Positions 41,414 through 52,977 are shown, numbered from the stretch's first letter. The stretch: 64,000 nucleotides of DNA from Caprella mutica (GCA_947561585.1 CANNZV010001034.1:1-64000), one strand, 5' to 3'. The notes: generated from the sequence alone by a model not told the origin. Program-made: numbers and translations.

Positions 41414-41673
41414 CCAGTCTGCAGAATATGGAACATTTTTCCAAGACTCTCTGCGGGAGTTTTTGGTTGAATTTTAGAAATTGGAGATCTCTGCGGGAGA
41501 CCTTGAATTAATCCCTATGTTACCATTAATTTAGCTGCGGGAGATTTTGAATTAATTCCTATGTTACCATTAATTTAGCTGCGGGAGATTCTGAATCTGC
41601 TGCTGAGAGTCAGAGAGTAGCTCTCTCTCAAATAAAAGTCTCTGCAGGAGAAGAGACGCATTCTGCAGACTGG
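41414..41673. mobile_element. CCAGTCTGCAGAAT-bounded element, tandem copy A
   Basis: Starts CCAGTCTGCAGAATATGGAA and ends CGCATTCTGCAGACTGG (14-bp inverted ends CCAGTCTGCAGAAT). The inside has repeated CTCTGCGGGAGA and AGCTGCGGGAGATT blocks. Copy B follows after 16 bp. Confidence 0.85.
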
Positions 41674-41689
41674 CAAAGTACGTTTATGT

Positions 41690-41964
41690 CCAGTCTGCAC
41701 TCTGCAGAATATGGAACATTTTTCCAAGACTCTCTGCAGGAGTTTTTGATTGAATTTTTAGAAATTTGAGATCTCTGCGGGAGATCTTGAATTAATTCTT
41801 ATGTTACCATTAATTTAGCTGCGGGAGATTTTGAATTAATTTCTATATTACCATTAATTTAGCTGCGGGAGATTCTGAATCTGCTGCTGAGAGTCGGAGA
41901 GAAACTGTCTCTCAAATTAAAATCTCTGCGGGAGAAGAGTCTAGAGACACATTCTGCAGACTGG
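41690..41964. mobile_element. CCAGTCTGCAGAAT-bounded element, tandem copy B
   Basis: Same internal order as copy A, with a short duplication at the left end (CCAGTCTGCACTCTGCAGAA) and the same ACATTCTGCAGACTGG right end. The two copies are about 90% alike by eye. Confidence 0.85.
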
Positions 41965-42273
41965 GTTTATGTAAGAGCTGTCGATCCTGTCTCTTCTTAT
42001 CCTGTCTATTTCTTCCTAATTCCTACATTTTTAGAAAACCTAAATAATTTAATCAGAACAATTACACTTTTTTTATTGCATCCGCACACAGCATAAACAA
42101 CCACGGCAAAAATTCTTATGTACAAATAACTAATTAAGTCGCTGTATCTATTATAATTATTGCAGGGGCACACGGCCATGTGTTCATATGTGCGTATTTG
42201 TTTATGCGCAGAGGAGTCTAAAATTTGTATCAAGGCGTAGCATACCTTGTTAAGTTAATATACCTTGGGTAGT

Positions 42274-42540
42274 AGGGTCAAGGCACCGTCAAGCAGGTAA
42301 ATTGCGGACCACTAACTAACTGCGGGTCAGCGGCCTCTAGGTAACAACTGTACAACAGAAATGTCATAGCTTAAAATACTCGTTAAAAACATTAAGTAAT
42401 AAATTATAGCATTCACTGCGCTTATTTTGATAACTATGCAACATTTTAATGTAATTTCGGTTCAGAATGTTTTAGAGACTCTTTTGAGAGGGTCGCAATT
42501 GAAAATTAAAGGGCCGCAATTTACCAGTGTGACCGTCCCT
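42274..42540. mobile_element. TIR element with GCAGGTAAATTGCGG ends, copy 1
   Basis: Left AAGCAGGTAAATTGCGGACC; right GGGCCGCAATTTACCAGTGT then GACCGTCCCT. Interior blocks ATAAATTATAGCATTCACTG and CAACATTTTAATGTAATTTC are shared with 55258-55518. No protein. Confidence 0.75.
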
Positions 42541-44076
42541 AGGTAGGTACCTAATTAGAAAAGTAAAAAATATAATCTTTTGAAAACCTAGCGTAGATCG
42601 AATCAACTTCATGAAGTTCAATCAAGCTCATTGGTAATTTGATAGCTGTTGTCTATTTGGGCAGATATGTACTTCTTCTGTTTGTTTTTATAGAATGTAG
42701 CTATTCAGGGGATGAACCTGCACGGCTGCACCTAACTGACCTCAGTACCCGATAGGTAAGTCAAAAGGAAAATCATTAACACTATTGCGTCACGAGTACA
42801 TCCTGCCACAGAACTCCTTGCACAGAACATTAGAACATCCTGTACAATAAAATCCGCAAAATATGAAATTGTACTGAAATGCAAAACTTTACGTAAATTC
42901 ATTAACGATCTAATTATTACCTTCTGTTTTTAGTTTATAAAATCAATAAATAGAGAAGTATGCTAAGTTTCGAATTTATTGACTGTGAACTTAATCGATT
43001 CTTCAGACGCGATGTAAATAAATCACTCTCAAATATTTATAAGTATTATTAGGTGAATATTATCAGTGAATTGAGTGTAAAACGTAATAAATACGATTTT
43101 ATGTAAGTTAATTTCGATTAAAATTCGTATTCAACTGATCAATAGCACATTTTTATTTAAAAACAAATGGAGAATATTTTGTGTGACGTCACTCATACCC
43201 ATCAAACATGAATGTATCTATTCGATGTCTAAACGACTCTGTATAACCTCTCTTCCGACATCGAATACCAGTAACATATTAGACATGGTGACATCAAGTA
43301 GACATCAATCCGATATCCGTTTGCACCGCTAAACCGCATCATATCAAGTATATTTGGCATCGAAGTGATACCGTTAAAACAGCGTTGAATAGAAAGATAA
43401 ATTACGACATCTAACATAAATAGGGATTCTACATCGAACAGACGCCTAATTATATATCTAATATGCTTCGAAACGATATCCACTTGCATCCAATAAATAA
43501 ATAAATTAAAATTGAAAACTCTTACTTCATTGATATAACGTACTGTACGTTTAGGTGCATATCAATTTGATTTATGTTACATAATGTTAAATATAAATTA
43601 AATGGGAAGAAATGAAGTGATGTGTCCAGGTATCGTTCGTGGGTCTATCCGTCCTCGTGCCAGCAGCTCTGCCACTTTGCCACCGTGGATGCATTTTACT
43701 ACAATTTTTTTTAATATTTAACGGCCTCGGAGATACTTAAAGAAATTTTAAAGTGAATAGAACAATACAGGCAAGCACCGCTTTTATAACCAAAAACACA
43801 ACTTATTCTTATTTCAAATAGTAATGAGTTGGTCAAATTTTTATATAATTGTAACTCCTTAAAAATTTCGTTCTCTATGAGTTCAAATTAAAGAAAATGT
43901 TTTGAGGCCACGACTTAGAATACAGATGAAAGCTCTGCGATGAAAGTTCAAAGTAATGAATGCATTAATTAAATTAAAGGTCATAATAGTTGAGTAATTA
44001 GTTTGACATTTTGACTTATATAATTGTGTTATATAAAACCGGAATTTTGTGCTCTGTGAAATAATTTTAGCAATAC

Positions 44077-44530
44077 GGTATATGTTCCAAGTTATTAATA
44101 GGGTCTATATTTTCGAACACGTGATAAAGGAAAATATAATAATTATTATTTAATTAATATTTAATTAGTTACATAATAGCTGAAGGTATGATACCAATTG
44201 AAATAAAAGTTAAATAATTTGATTATTATATATAGATTTATTGAGTCCGATTACAACTTTATAAGTTTAATTATCTATAATGTGAATCACCGATTTTTAA
44301 TCGTCTCATTTGCAGCTTTTGGCATAGGTGAAGCTCAAGCTATCGGATATGGGGATCCGCATAATTTACGTAGAAAAATTATTTATGTAATGATCTTTAA
44401 TTCTAAACCTGTATTTTACGTACTGTATCATGGATGCCAATTTAAGTAAGAATTGAATAATGATAATTATTATATTTATTTCTTACATATTCGAAAATGT
44501 GGAACCATCCGATAACACAGAATTTACTCT
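44077..44530. mobile_element. Palindromic MITE-like element split by an insertion
   Basis: Left arm GGTATATGTTCCAAGTTATT and ATATTTTCGAACACGTGATA; right arm TATTCGAAAATGTGGAACCA and CCGATAACACAGAATTTACT. Core pieces AGGTATGATACCAATTG (about 44185) and TGTATCATGGATGCCAATTT (about 44425) are separated by about 200 bp of unrelated sequence. Confidence 0.7.
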
Positions 44531-44559
44531 AAAATGGAACGTGTTAAATAGCCTCTACG

Positions 44560-44775
44560 TTTAGTAGAGGTTTAACGTCTGCTTCTGAACCAAAGGCCAT
44601 GTCGCTGGCGTCAAAAGGAAATAAAATACAAGGGACTGGAAGAAGCAGTCAGAAAGGAAAGTGGCTCCATGGACAAAGTCACGATGCTCATGGATGCTGA
44701 AAAGCTACTCCGTGAATGCTGTCACTTACCAAGGATGTGACAAAAATGGTCACAAGCACCGGTGGCTGCACTCAA
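44560..44775. repeat. Interspersed repeat, inverted partner of 6385-6605
   Basis: CAAGGGACTGGAAGAAGCAG, AGTGGCTCCATGGACAAAGT, AAAAGCTACTCCGTGAATGC and CACAAGCACCGGTGGCTGCA are the reverse complement of the blocks at 6385-6605, in matching order. Confidence 0.78.
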
Positions 44776-45739
44776 GAATGGAAGAGGGAAATGAAGTGGT
44801 AATAGTAAATGAAGTCTACGAGCCTACTTAACACAAAATCTAAGACCTCGTACGTAATTGTGGAGCGTAACCCTAGCGCTATCCTCTAAATTTGCATGGA
44901 GAGTTAAAAACACTATACACATGGTAGACATAGAATAGACAATACATAATCCAAATTACAACCGTTTGGGTCCCAAGGGACGCCACCCCACTTCTCTTCT
45001 ATTCACCAAAGACAGCTTCAAGAACCCCTCGGGGCTTATTATAAGCAGTTTAGAATAGATTCATAACAATAAATGCACTGGCCATCAAAAAATCACTTGA
45101 TTGGTTATCCATTTCATTTTTACGGTACTGGAAGAACAATACATTCAACAACCGATGTTCCAGTATCGCTTACTTTACGTTGATCCAGTGTACAATCGCA
45201 CTTGCTTGCCAATGTCCGATCGTACCTTTACAACTGCCGTAGTCCCATATAAGTGGATTAATTATTAGGTATAGTTTAAAGGAAGCACAACGTACGTTAT
45301 ATAGAAAGCTGAAAGGTACAATCCAATTGAATAGAAATAATTCCTATGTTTCTATACGCATTATAAAACAGGAAGATCAGAAAATGAATTTCCAAATTTT
45401 AAACGATTTTTTTAAAACTACGTACTATCTGTTTTCGCACTTCTGGTCGAAGTATAAATTCAGATATCGTTTGGAAACAGACATGCCGGCGTCAAGATGA
45501 TGCTGTTAAAACCATGTATCGGTTTTCGTGTTTCTACTCGAAGTTTAAATTCAGATATCATTTAGAAACAGACATTAATGATATCTACTATGAGTCGAAA
45601 AGGTTACTGAGTCGATACCCACCGTTAGCGCTACCAATTCGACAGCAAACGGTATCGAATCGACATTCATATGTTTGTTGGGTAATAGTTTCGTATGTTC
45701 CAATATTGTAGCCTTCTTCACTTGGTATACTTCTCTATT

Positions 45740-46220
45740 TATTTACTAATTTATGTATAAAATGATCTCAGAGAACACTGTATGAATTTCTTTAAATTTT
45801 GTAACGGCATTTTTAATAATAAACTATTGGAGTGTTTGATCTAGTATATAATTTGCATCTGGTAATTGTGACTCTTTAATACCATACATAAATTATAATA
45901 CATTATAGTCATTGTATTTTTTTAAATTATCTCTTTCATTTGATGATATGATGTTTGTTTTCTATCTTTCTTAAAGTAAAGTTACTAACATCCCTACAAC
46001 CAACGGTCTGTCGAATCGATGGAACAATTCATCGATTCGATATCCAAGCAATCGAAAAGAAATCGAATCGATATACGTTGTGTATAGGAATAGTTTCAAT
46101 AAGAAAAATATAAAGAAAATACGAAATAGTTTAAACTATTTCTAAAATAATTTTAGTCATACGTATATAGTTACTCTATAACGTGGGTTTATAATTTTGA
46201 ATTAAATGACTAAACTACAA
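45740..46220. other. AT-rich spacer without a gene
   Basis: No frame, splice pair or repeat boundary that I can support. It holds a few ATCGATTCGAT-like short palindromes near 46020-46070. Confidence 0.5.
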
Positions 46221-46224
46221 GGTG

Positions 46225-46705
46225 ATTCCACAAGATTTCCCTCCTATAGGTAAGGCACCCTAAGACTTCCCTCCTGTAGGTGAGGCACCCCAAGATTTCC
46301 CTCCTGTAGATAATGCACCCCAAGATTTCCCTCCTGTAGGTAAGACACCCCAAAATTTCCCTCCTGTAGGTAAGGCACCCCTAGATTTCCCTCCTGTAGA
46401 TAAGGCACCCCAAGATTTCCCTTCTGTAGATAAGGCACCCCAAGATTTTCCTCCTGTAGATAAGGCACCCCAAGATTTCCCTCCTGTAGGTAAGGCACCC
46501 CAAGATTTCCCTCCTGTAGATAATGCACCCCAGATTTCCCTCCTGTATGTAGATAAGGCACCTCAAAATTTCCCTCCTCTCCTGTAGGTAAGGCACCCCT
46601 AGATTTCTCTCCTGTAGATAAGGCACCCCAAGATTTCCCTCCTGTAGATAAGGCACCCCAAGATTTCCCTCCTGTAGATAAGGCACCCCAAGATTTCCCT
46701 CCTGT
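46225..46705. repeat. 30-bp minisatellite, left arm (about 16 units)
   Basis: Unit CCTCCTGTAGATAAGGCACC plus CCAAGATTTC. Units vary (GTAGGTAAGG, AATGCACC) and a few carry indels. The array is cut at 46705, exactly inside CCTCCTGT, where LINE sequence begins, and resumes at 48142. Confidence 0.95.
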
Positions 46706-48141
46706 CTCGACTTCCAGAAGGCCTTTGATAAGGTCCCACATCGGAGATTGATGGCTAAGGTGCGAGCTCTTGGTATTGTCGGTAAGGTGGCTGACTGGAT
46801 TGAGGCATGGCTGTCAGGAAGGAGACATCGAGTAGTTATTGGAGGTACACCGTCTGAGTGGTCGGTAGTTAGCAGTGGTGTGCCCCATGGGTTAGTCTTA
46901 GGACCTCTGCTGTTCCTCATCTACAACATCGATTTAGATACTGGGATCATCTCCAAGATGAGTAAGTTTGCAGACGATACCAAGTTAGGTATCGATGCAA
47001 CTGATCCTCATGCGGTGAACGAGCTGAGGAGAGATCTGGCCAGGTCGGAGAGTGGTCAGAACAGTGGCAGATGCCTTTTAACACAGGGAAATGTAAAGTC
47101 CTGCATGTTTGAGTGCAAAATGCTCGTGCTGACTCTTCTCTACTTGGTTCGCCAGTCTCTCCAACGCTGCAACAGCTAGATCTCGGAGTGCTCGTGAACT
47201 CCGAGTTCAAGTTTGGTGCTCAATGTGTCGCCGCAGAGAGGAAGGCTCAGAAGAACCTAGGTTATATCAAGTATGCAGACGGTGATGACCCTGTATAAGA
47301 CGCTGGTTCGGCCCCATTTGGAGTACGCTGTTCAGTTGAACAGTTCTGGTCTCCGTCATATAGGTGCGACGTTGAACGCTTGGAAAGGATTCAGGCCCGA
47401 GCGACCAAGTTGATACCTGTGATCCGGAACAAAGGTTATGAGAGGCGGCTGATAGACCTTGACCTCCTAACCCTGGAGCAGCGTAGACTCCGAGGCCAAT
47501 TGATCGAGACTTATAAGATCATTAGGGGTCATAGCACCCTTGACCCCACAAGTATCTTCTCGTTCAACTTGAACCCAACGAGGGGTCATGGTTACAAGTT
47601 AGATGTACCAAGATTCCGGACGAACAAGTTCCGAGACCTGATGGCAGTGAAGGTGTGCAGTGTATGGAATACCCTCCCAGGTGAGTTGGTTGATGCACCC
47701 TCTGTCGAGTCCTTCAAGAGGAACTTGGATAAGATCATTCGCAGGTTAGTGTAATTCTTTCTACTAGAGAGAAACCCCGGAGCCTTCCCGTGGCGAGAGA
47801 GGTTAAGGTCTTACGTACAGCATCTGTGTCTGAGAACGAGTGCTGTATGTGAGGCTGAACTAATCCAAGTTAATTCCTGAACCCAGTGATGGATTAATTT
47901 TCTCCCAGCGCTTGTTGGTCAAATTGTTTCCTAGGGTTCAGGTGGGGGAAGAGTGATCCACCATGAGTCTAAAACCCCGACTCCTTTGGTGGTGAAGCCT
48001 ATGTGCCAAGTCCAATACCTGGTTCATGGGATGAGGTGAGATTAAGAGAGGGTCAAAAGTTTGCACTTGCTGCACTGGGATCACCCTCGGATGGACGTAA
48101 GGCGTCTTTTGTGTGATCCCTTTTCCTTGTGACTCCTTGTG
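46706..48141 (+). pseudogene. 5'-truncated LINE (CR1/jockey-like) inserted in the minisatellite
   Basis: Begins in the middle of the reverse transcriptase with LDFQKAFDKVPHRRLMAKVR. It continues through SSGVPHGLVLGPLLFLIYN and the catalytic FADDTK, then LEYAVQ and the C-terminal LERIQARATKLIPVIRNKGY to SVWNTLPGELVDAPSVESFK, with the domain stop near 47754. At least two frameshifts (about 47030-47110 and 47290-47340) break it. A non-coding tail with TTGTGACTCC repeated follows to about 48141. The 5' half (endonuclease) is missing, as is usual for target-primed insertions. CTCCTGT occurs at both edges and may be the target duplication. Confidence 0.88.
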
Positions 48142-50391
48142 ACTCCTGTAGGTAAGGCACCCCAAGATTTCCCTCCTGTAGATAAGGCACCCCAAGATTT
48201 CCCTCCTGTAGATAAGGCACCCCAAGATTTCTCTCCTGTAGATAAGGCACCCAAGATTTCCCTCCTGTAGATAAGGCACCTCAAGATTTCCTTCCTGTAG
48301 ATAAGGCACCCAAAGGTTTCCCTCCTGTAGATAAGGCATCCCAAGATTTCCCTCCTGTAGGTAAGGCACCCCAAGATTTCCCTCCTGTAGATAGGGCACC
48401 CAAGATTTCCCTCCTGTAGATAAGGCACCCCAAGATTTCCCTACTGTAGATAAGGCATCCCAAGATTTCCCTCCTGTAGATAAGGCACCCCAAGATTTCC
48501 CTCCTGTAGGTAAGGCACCCCAAGATTTCCCTCCTGTAGATAAGGCATCCCAAGATTTCCCTCCTGTAGATAAGGCACCCCAAGATTTCCCTCCTGTAGA
48601 TAAGGCACCCCAAGATTTCCCTCCTGTAGATAAGGCACCCCAAGATTTCCCTCCTGTAGATAAGGCATCCCAAGATTTCTCTCCTCTAGATAAGGCACCC
48701 CAAGATTTCTCTCCTGTAGGTAAGGCACCCCAAGATTTCCCTCCTGTAGATAAGGCATCCCAAGATTTCCCTCCTGTAGGTAAGGCACCCCAAGATTTCC
48801 CTCCTGTAGATAAGGCACCCCAAGATTTCCCTCCTGTAGATAAGGCACCCCAAGATTTCCCTCCTGTAGATAAGGCAACCCAAGATTTCTCTCCTGTAGA
48901 TAAGGCATCCCAAGATTTCTCTCCTGTAGGTAAGGCACCCCAAGATTTCCCTCCTGTAGATAAGGCATCCCAAGATTTCCCTCCTGTATAGGTAAGGCAC
49001 CCCAAGATTTCCCTCCTGTAGATAAGGCACCCCAAGATTTCCCTCCTGTAGATAAGGCACCCCAAGATTTCCCTCCTGTAGATAAGGCACCCCAAGATTT
49101 CCCTCCTGTAGATAAGGCATCCCAAGATTTCCCTCCTGTAGGTAAGGCACCCCAAGATTTCCCTCCTGTAGATAAGGCACCCCAAGATTTCCCTCCTGTA
49201 GATAAGGCACCCCAAGATTTCCCTCCTGTAGATAAGGCACCCCAAGATTTCCCTCCTGTAGATAAGGCATCCCAAGATTTCTCTCCTGTAGATAAGGCAT
49301 CCCAAGATTTCTCTCCTGTAGGTAAGGCACCCCAAGATTTCCCTCCTGTAGATAAGGCATCCCAAGATTTCCCTCCTGTAGGTAAGGCACCCCAAGATTT
49401 CCCTCCTGTAGATAAGGCACCCCAAGATTTCCCTCCTGTAGATAAGGCACCCCAAGATTTCCCTCCTGTAGATAAGGCACCTCAAGATTTCCCTCCTGTA
49501 GATAAGGCATCCCAAGATTTCCCTCTTGTAGATAAGGCACCCCAAGATTTCTCTCCTGTAGATAAGGCACCCAAGATTTCCCTCCTGTAGATAAGGCACC
49601 CCAAGATTTCTCTCCTGTAGATAAGGCACCCCAAGATTTCCCTCCTGTAGATAAGGCACCCCAAGATTTCCCTCCTGTAGATAAGGCACCCCAAGATTTC
49701 CCTCCTGTAGATAAGGCACCCCAAGATTTCCCTCCTGTAGATAAGGCACCTCAAGATTTCCCTCCTGTAGATAAGGCACCTCAAGATTTCCCTCCTGTAG
49801 ATAAGGCATCCCAAGATTTCCCTCCTGTAGATAAGGCACCCCAAGATTTCCCTCCTGTAGATAAGGCACCCCAAGATTTCCCTCCTGTAGATAAGGCACC
49901 CCAAGATTTCCCTCCTGTAGATAAGGCACCTCAAGATTTCCCTCCTGTAGATAAGGCATCCCAAGATTTCCCTCCTGTAGATAAGGCACCCCAAGATTTC
50001 CCTCCTGTAGATAAGGCACCCCAAGATTTCCCTCCTGTAGATAAGGCACCCCAAGATTTCCCTCCTGTTGATAAGGCACCTCAAGATTTCCCTCCTGTAG
50101 ATAAGGCATCTCAAGATTTCCCTCCTGTAGATAAGGCACCCCAAGATTTCCCTCCTGTAGATAAGGCACCTCAAGATTTCCCTCCTGTAGATAAGGCATC
50201 CCAAGATTTCCCTCCTGTAGATAAGGCACCCCAAGATTTCCCTCCTGTAGATAAGGCACCCCAAGATTTCCCTCCTGTAGATAAGGCACCCCAAGATTTC
50301 CCTCCTGTAGATAAGGCATCCCAAGATTTCCCTCCTGTAGATAAGGCACCCCAAGATTTCCCTCCTGTAGACAAGGCACCCCAAAGCAGAC
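48142..50391. repeat. 30-bp minisatellite, right arm (about 75 units)
   Basis: Same unit as 46225-46705, in the same orientation. Substitution classes (GCATCC, GCACCT, TTTCTCTCC) are arranged in blocks, and one-base gains or losses occur at a few places. Because 30 is a multiple of three and the reverse strand unit has no stop in any frame, very long open frames (up to 813 codons) appear on the minus strand. They hop between EGNLGVPYLQ, REILGCLIYR and GGKSWGALST repeats at each indel, so I treat them as artefacts. Confidence 0.96.
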
Positions 50392-50413
50392 TGGGGTGCC
50401 TTGTCTACAGGAG
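50362..50413. repeat. Perfect 22-bp inverted repeat at the array end
   Basis: Left arm 50362-50383 (CTCCTGTAGACAAGGCACCC plus CA) is the last satellite unit. Right arm 50392-50413 is its exact reverse complement, with an 8-nt loop AAGCAGAC. The right arm copies the private variant GACAAGG of that last unit. Confidence 0.95.
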
Positions 50414-50414
50414 A

Positions 50415-50476
50415 TCCCTTTTTTCTTATATGATCGAAAACGTGAAACCGTTCGATAACTCGGAACTTACTCTATA
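50415..50476. mobile_element. Solo arm of the palindromic family at the array edge
   Basis: TTTTTTCTTATATGATCGAA then AACGTGAAACCGTTCGATAA then CTCGGAACTTACTCTAT is a full right arm. No left arm is seen before the minisatellite at 46225. Confidence 0.8.
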
Positions 50477-50764
50477 GTTCAAGGTACATTTTATTTATTT
50501 TCATTTTACATCGACCAAAATTTAGGAAAGTTAAATCAAATACATTAATTGAATTAATTTATTACGTATACCAAATAGAAATATTCAAGCCAAGAAGTAC
50601 AATAATTAATGGATAAAATATATAATATAAGTAATATAACAATCAATTATTATTTGATGAACATAAATTAGGTCTTTTAAATTGAACATTTCTTTTCACT
50701 GACAGAGAGCTGTAATTTAAAAAATACTTTTACATTTCTACCTCAGGAATAATTGACAGTTCCC

Positions 50765-52977
50765 CTAACATTTTGGTTGAGGAGGAGTTGCAGCAAAGTA
50801 GTCCTTAGGGTCTACAATCTGAGCTCCACCGAAGAAGTCAAGTAGGTAAATGTGCCTAACTTCTAGGTAGGCGAAGAACCACCCATGCTCTGATAGAAAA
50901 GAGTCACTTGTGAGTTAGGAATTAACATTACTTAACCCTTTATTGCTCAGAAAGAAAAAAACTCACATATGATATTTAGTTAAATATGATCAAGAGAATA
51001 ATAAACGGCTGTAAGAGTTCAGTCAGTTATTCGAACATAAACTAAATTTACAGTTCGCGTGGACGGAATGCTAAATAGCTATTTTATAGTTTTGACGAAG
51101 ATTTAAATGAATATTTTATCGTTTGGACGGAGGACTAACTATTCGATTGAGTTTACTGAACTATAATAATAAATGTTTGATAGCATAGAGTCCTAGACAT
51201 ACCGCTAGGCCAGTACTTCATTGAAGGATGTCTGCCGAAAAGAACATTTTTTGCGAAAGCCTCTTCTGTTGTATTCTTAGGAATCTATTTTAGGGGGTAA
51301 AAAAGGTAAAAGATCTTATTATCGAAAAAATTAACTGACAATTATGTCATTTCTTATCTGGTATTTCAGTTATTTTACACTAATCTTCGAAAAATGGTAA
51401 ATCAGTAATTACTTTCTTTCAGATAATTTTTACTTATAATAATTAGAAAGTTAGAGTAGTAAAATATTTGTATGCTTTCTATAGTTAGAACAGTGAAAAA
51501 TATAATTCATTAATAATCAAGTGATTAGTAGAGAAGACAGTCTATAATATCTAAACAAGAAGATGAGAGAAATCAAATGTTGACGATTATTTTGGATCTT
51601 CTTTTAATCATTTAGTGGTTCCATCGTGCCATTTCCTAGAGCCATTACCCTCTTTATTTCTCCCGTGAAGATGACATGAGCACATCTGGGGTCCTCAGGG
51701 TCCAAGTTATTCTCCGAACAGTATCCTGACTGAGCTAAGCTTGCGGTTATGGAAGCCTGGGGATTTTCCTGAGCATGAAAGAGAGATTATTTTATCATCA
51801 AATTATCTTATATTACAGAAGTAGGAATTATCTTCCACGTTCATTCTAGATTTTATTTAAAGTAATTCTATTTCAGTTTATTCTTATAACAACCATTAGA
51901 GTATTTATAGAAATGCGGTGTGTTATATATTTTAGATGATTGGCATACAGGTTACAGGACGTCATTTGAACACATTTCCTGATAAAAGCAAATGTACCAA
52001 CCCTGAGATCCTTGACACTGAGCTCTAGCTCCGTCAAGTAGAGGTAAGGTACTCCGGTGGAGTTGCACACCTCTCCGTCACTCATGCTGAACACATTGTT
52101 GAAAGGGTATTTCTCTATGCCTTCGTGTGTGGACTCTGTCGAGAGAGCCACCCAGTTGACTCTGTGCATCACGTAACGAGTCATCTCCGGGAACTGAGTG
52201 GGACAGCAAGATAGGATGAGTATGCGAATGGAGTTGGACAATTATTCATTAGGTACAGATACATTAATAATAATATGCCTGTTTTACTGAATTAAAGTAT
52301 CAGAAATATAATTTTACCAGGAATAGTAAAGTATCTCTATAATACTTTACTTACATCTCTGAAAGATGGAGGCTCTGGGTAATCGCTGTAAATTTTCATT
52401 CCAACAGAAAAATGAGCCACGCAGGCCTGTTGAGTGAAGGAAATAATGTTTATTATACATATTACTCTTATATTAATTTTATTACTATTTTATAATTTAA
52501 AGAGAAAGAAGTCGGAAACTCATATATATATCCGTCAGAAATTTTGAATATTTTGTATTGTGCGGTAAATATTGATCGTATTATAAATGATAAATTATGA
52601 TGAAGAACGATTCGATTTTCATTTTCTAAATGTATGATCTTTTTTCATGGATTACAATCACAGGCCGAAAACTGATGATTGGTGATAATTAATTACCGGA
52701 CAGTATAGGTTATATGCATAAATCACCATTCATGCATCATATTCAAGAGTTCAAGAGCATATATTCAATGTATGCTAACTGCATAGCGAATTAAGACCTT
52801 TCCTCAAGAAAAAGTATATAATAATTATGCATTGAAATCATTATTACTAATTAAAAAAAGTTAGAATGCTACATAATATATCTTTTTCTTAATCGTAAAT
52901 ATGGCACCGGTGGATGACACGGAGCTCACCCTAGTCTAATTTCTCACCAATAATATTATTTGTAGCCACCCAATCAT
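50765..52977 (-). CDS. CREG: CREG-family glycoprotein, copy 2 (six exons)
   Basis: Join (minus): 52977-52948, 52426-52355, 52193-52002, 51768-51649, 51284-51203, 50889-50765; 206 residues. Internal exon lengths (72, 192, 120, 82) equal those of copy 1. The short first exon encodes MIGWLQIILL and joins ACVAHFSVGMKIYSDYPEPP, giving a classic cleavable signal peptide. That exon rests on its donor (GTGAGA), phase and signal peptide only and is the least certain part. Later blocks: MTRYVMHRVNWVALSTEST, ENPQASITASLAQSGYCSEN, DPEDPRCAHVIFTGEIKR, VLFGRHPSMKYWPS and EHGWFFAYLEVRHIYLLDFF. Sequons at CNST and KNTTE. Expected secreted or lysosomal. It ends six residues shorter than copy 1 (PQPKC). Confidence 0.88.
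52676..52932. mobile_element. Diverged palindromic element in intron 1 of CREG copy 2
   Basis: Right end AAATATGGCACCGGTGGATG then ACACGGAGCTCACCCTAG. The inner pair AAGAAAAAGTATATAATAAT and ACATAATATATCTTTTTCTT is inverted. The left outer arm (CCGGACAGTATAGG) is weak. It ends about 15 bp from the exon 1 donor. Confidence 0.6.

Larger units (their letters stand above)
43198..45682. mobile_element. Nested insertion, itself carrying two other repeats
   Basis: Left CCCATCAAACATGAATGT and right ACATTCATATGTTTGTTGGG are imperfect inverted ends. Inside are a palindromic MITE-like element (44077-44530), itself interrupted, and the interspersed repeat 44560-44775. CGAAGTATAAATTCAGATAT occurs twice with little change (about 45450 and 45539). 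No intact transposase seen. Confidence 0.6.
42950..45738. mobile_element. Copy of the GAGAAGTAT TIR element opened by nested insertions
   Basis: Left end AGAGAAGTATGCTAAGTTTC and GTGTGACGTCACTCATA (to 43197); right end TTTCGTATGTTCCAATATTG to CTTGGTATACTTCTCTATT (45688-45738). Joined, these equal the compact copy at 15531-15822 in inverted orientation. The 2.5-kb interior is a separate insertion (43198-45682). Confidence 0.78.

Noticed and set aside
47938..50379. 813-codon minus-strand open frame
   Set aside because: It is made entirely of the 30-bp minisatellite, switches repeat register at each indel and ends in unrelated LINE tail sequence; there is no start context or domain.
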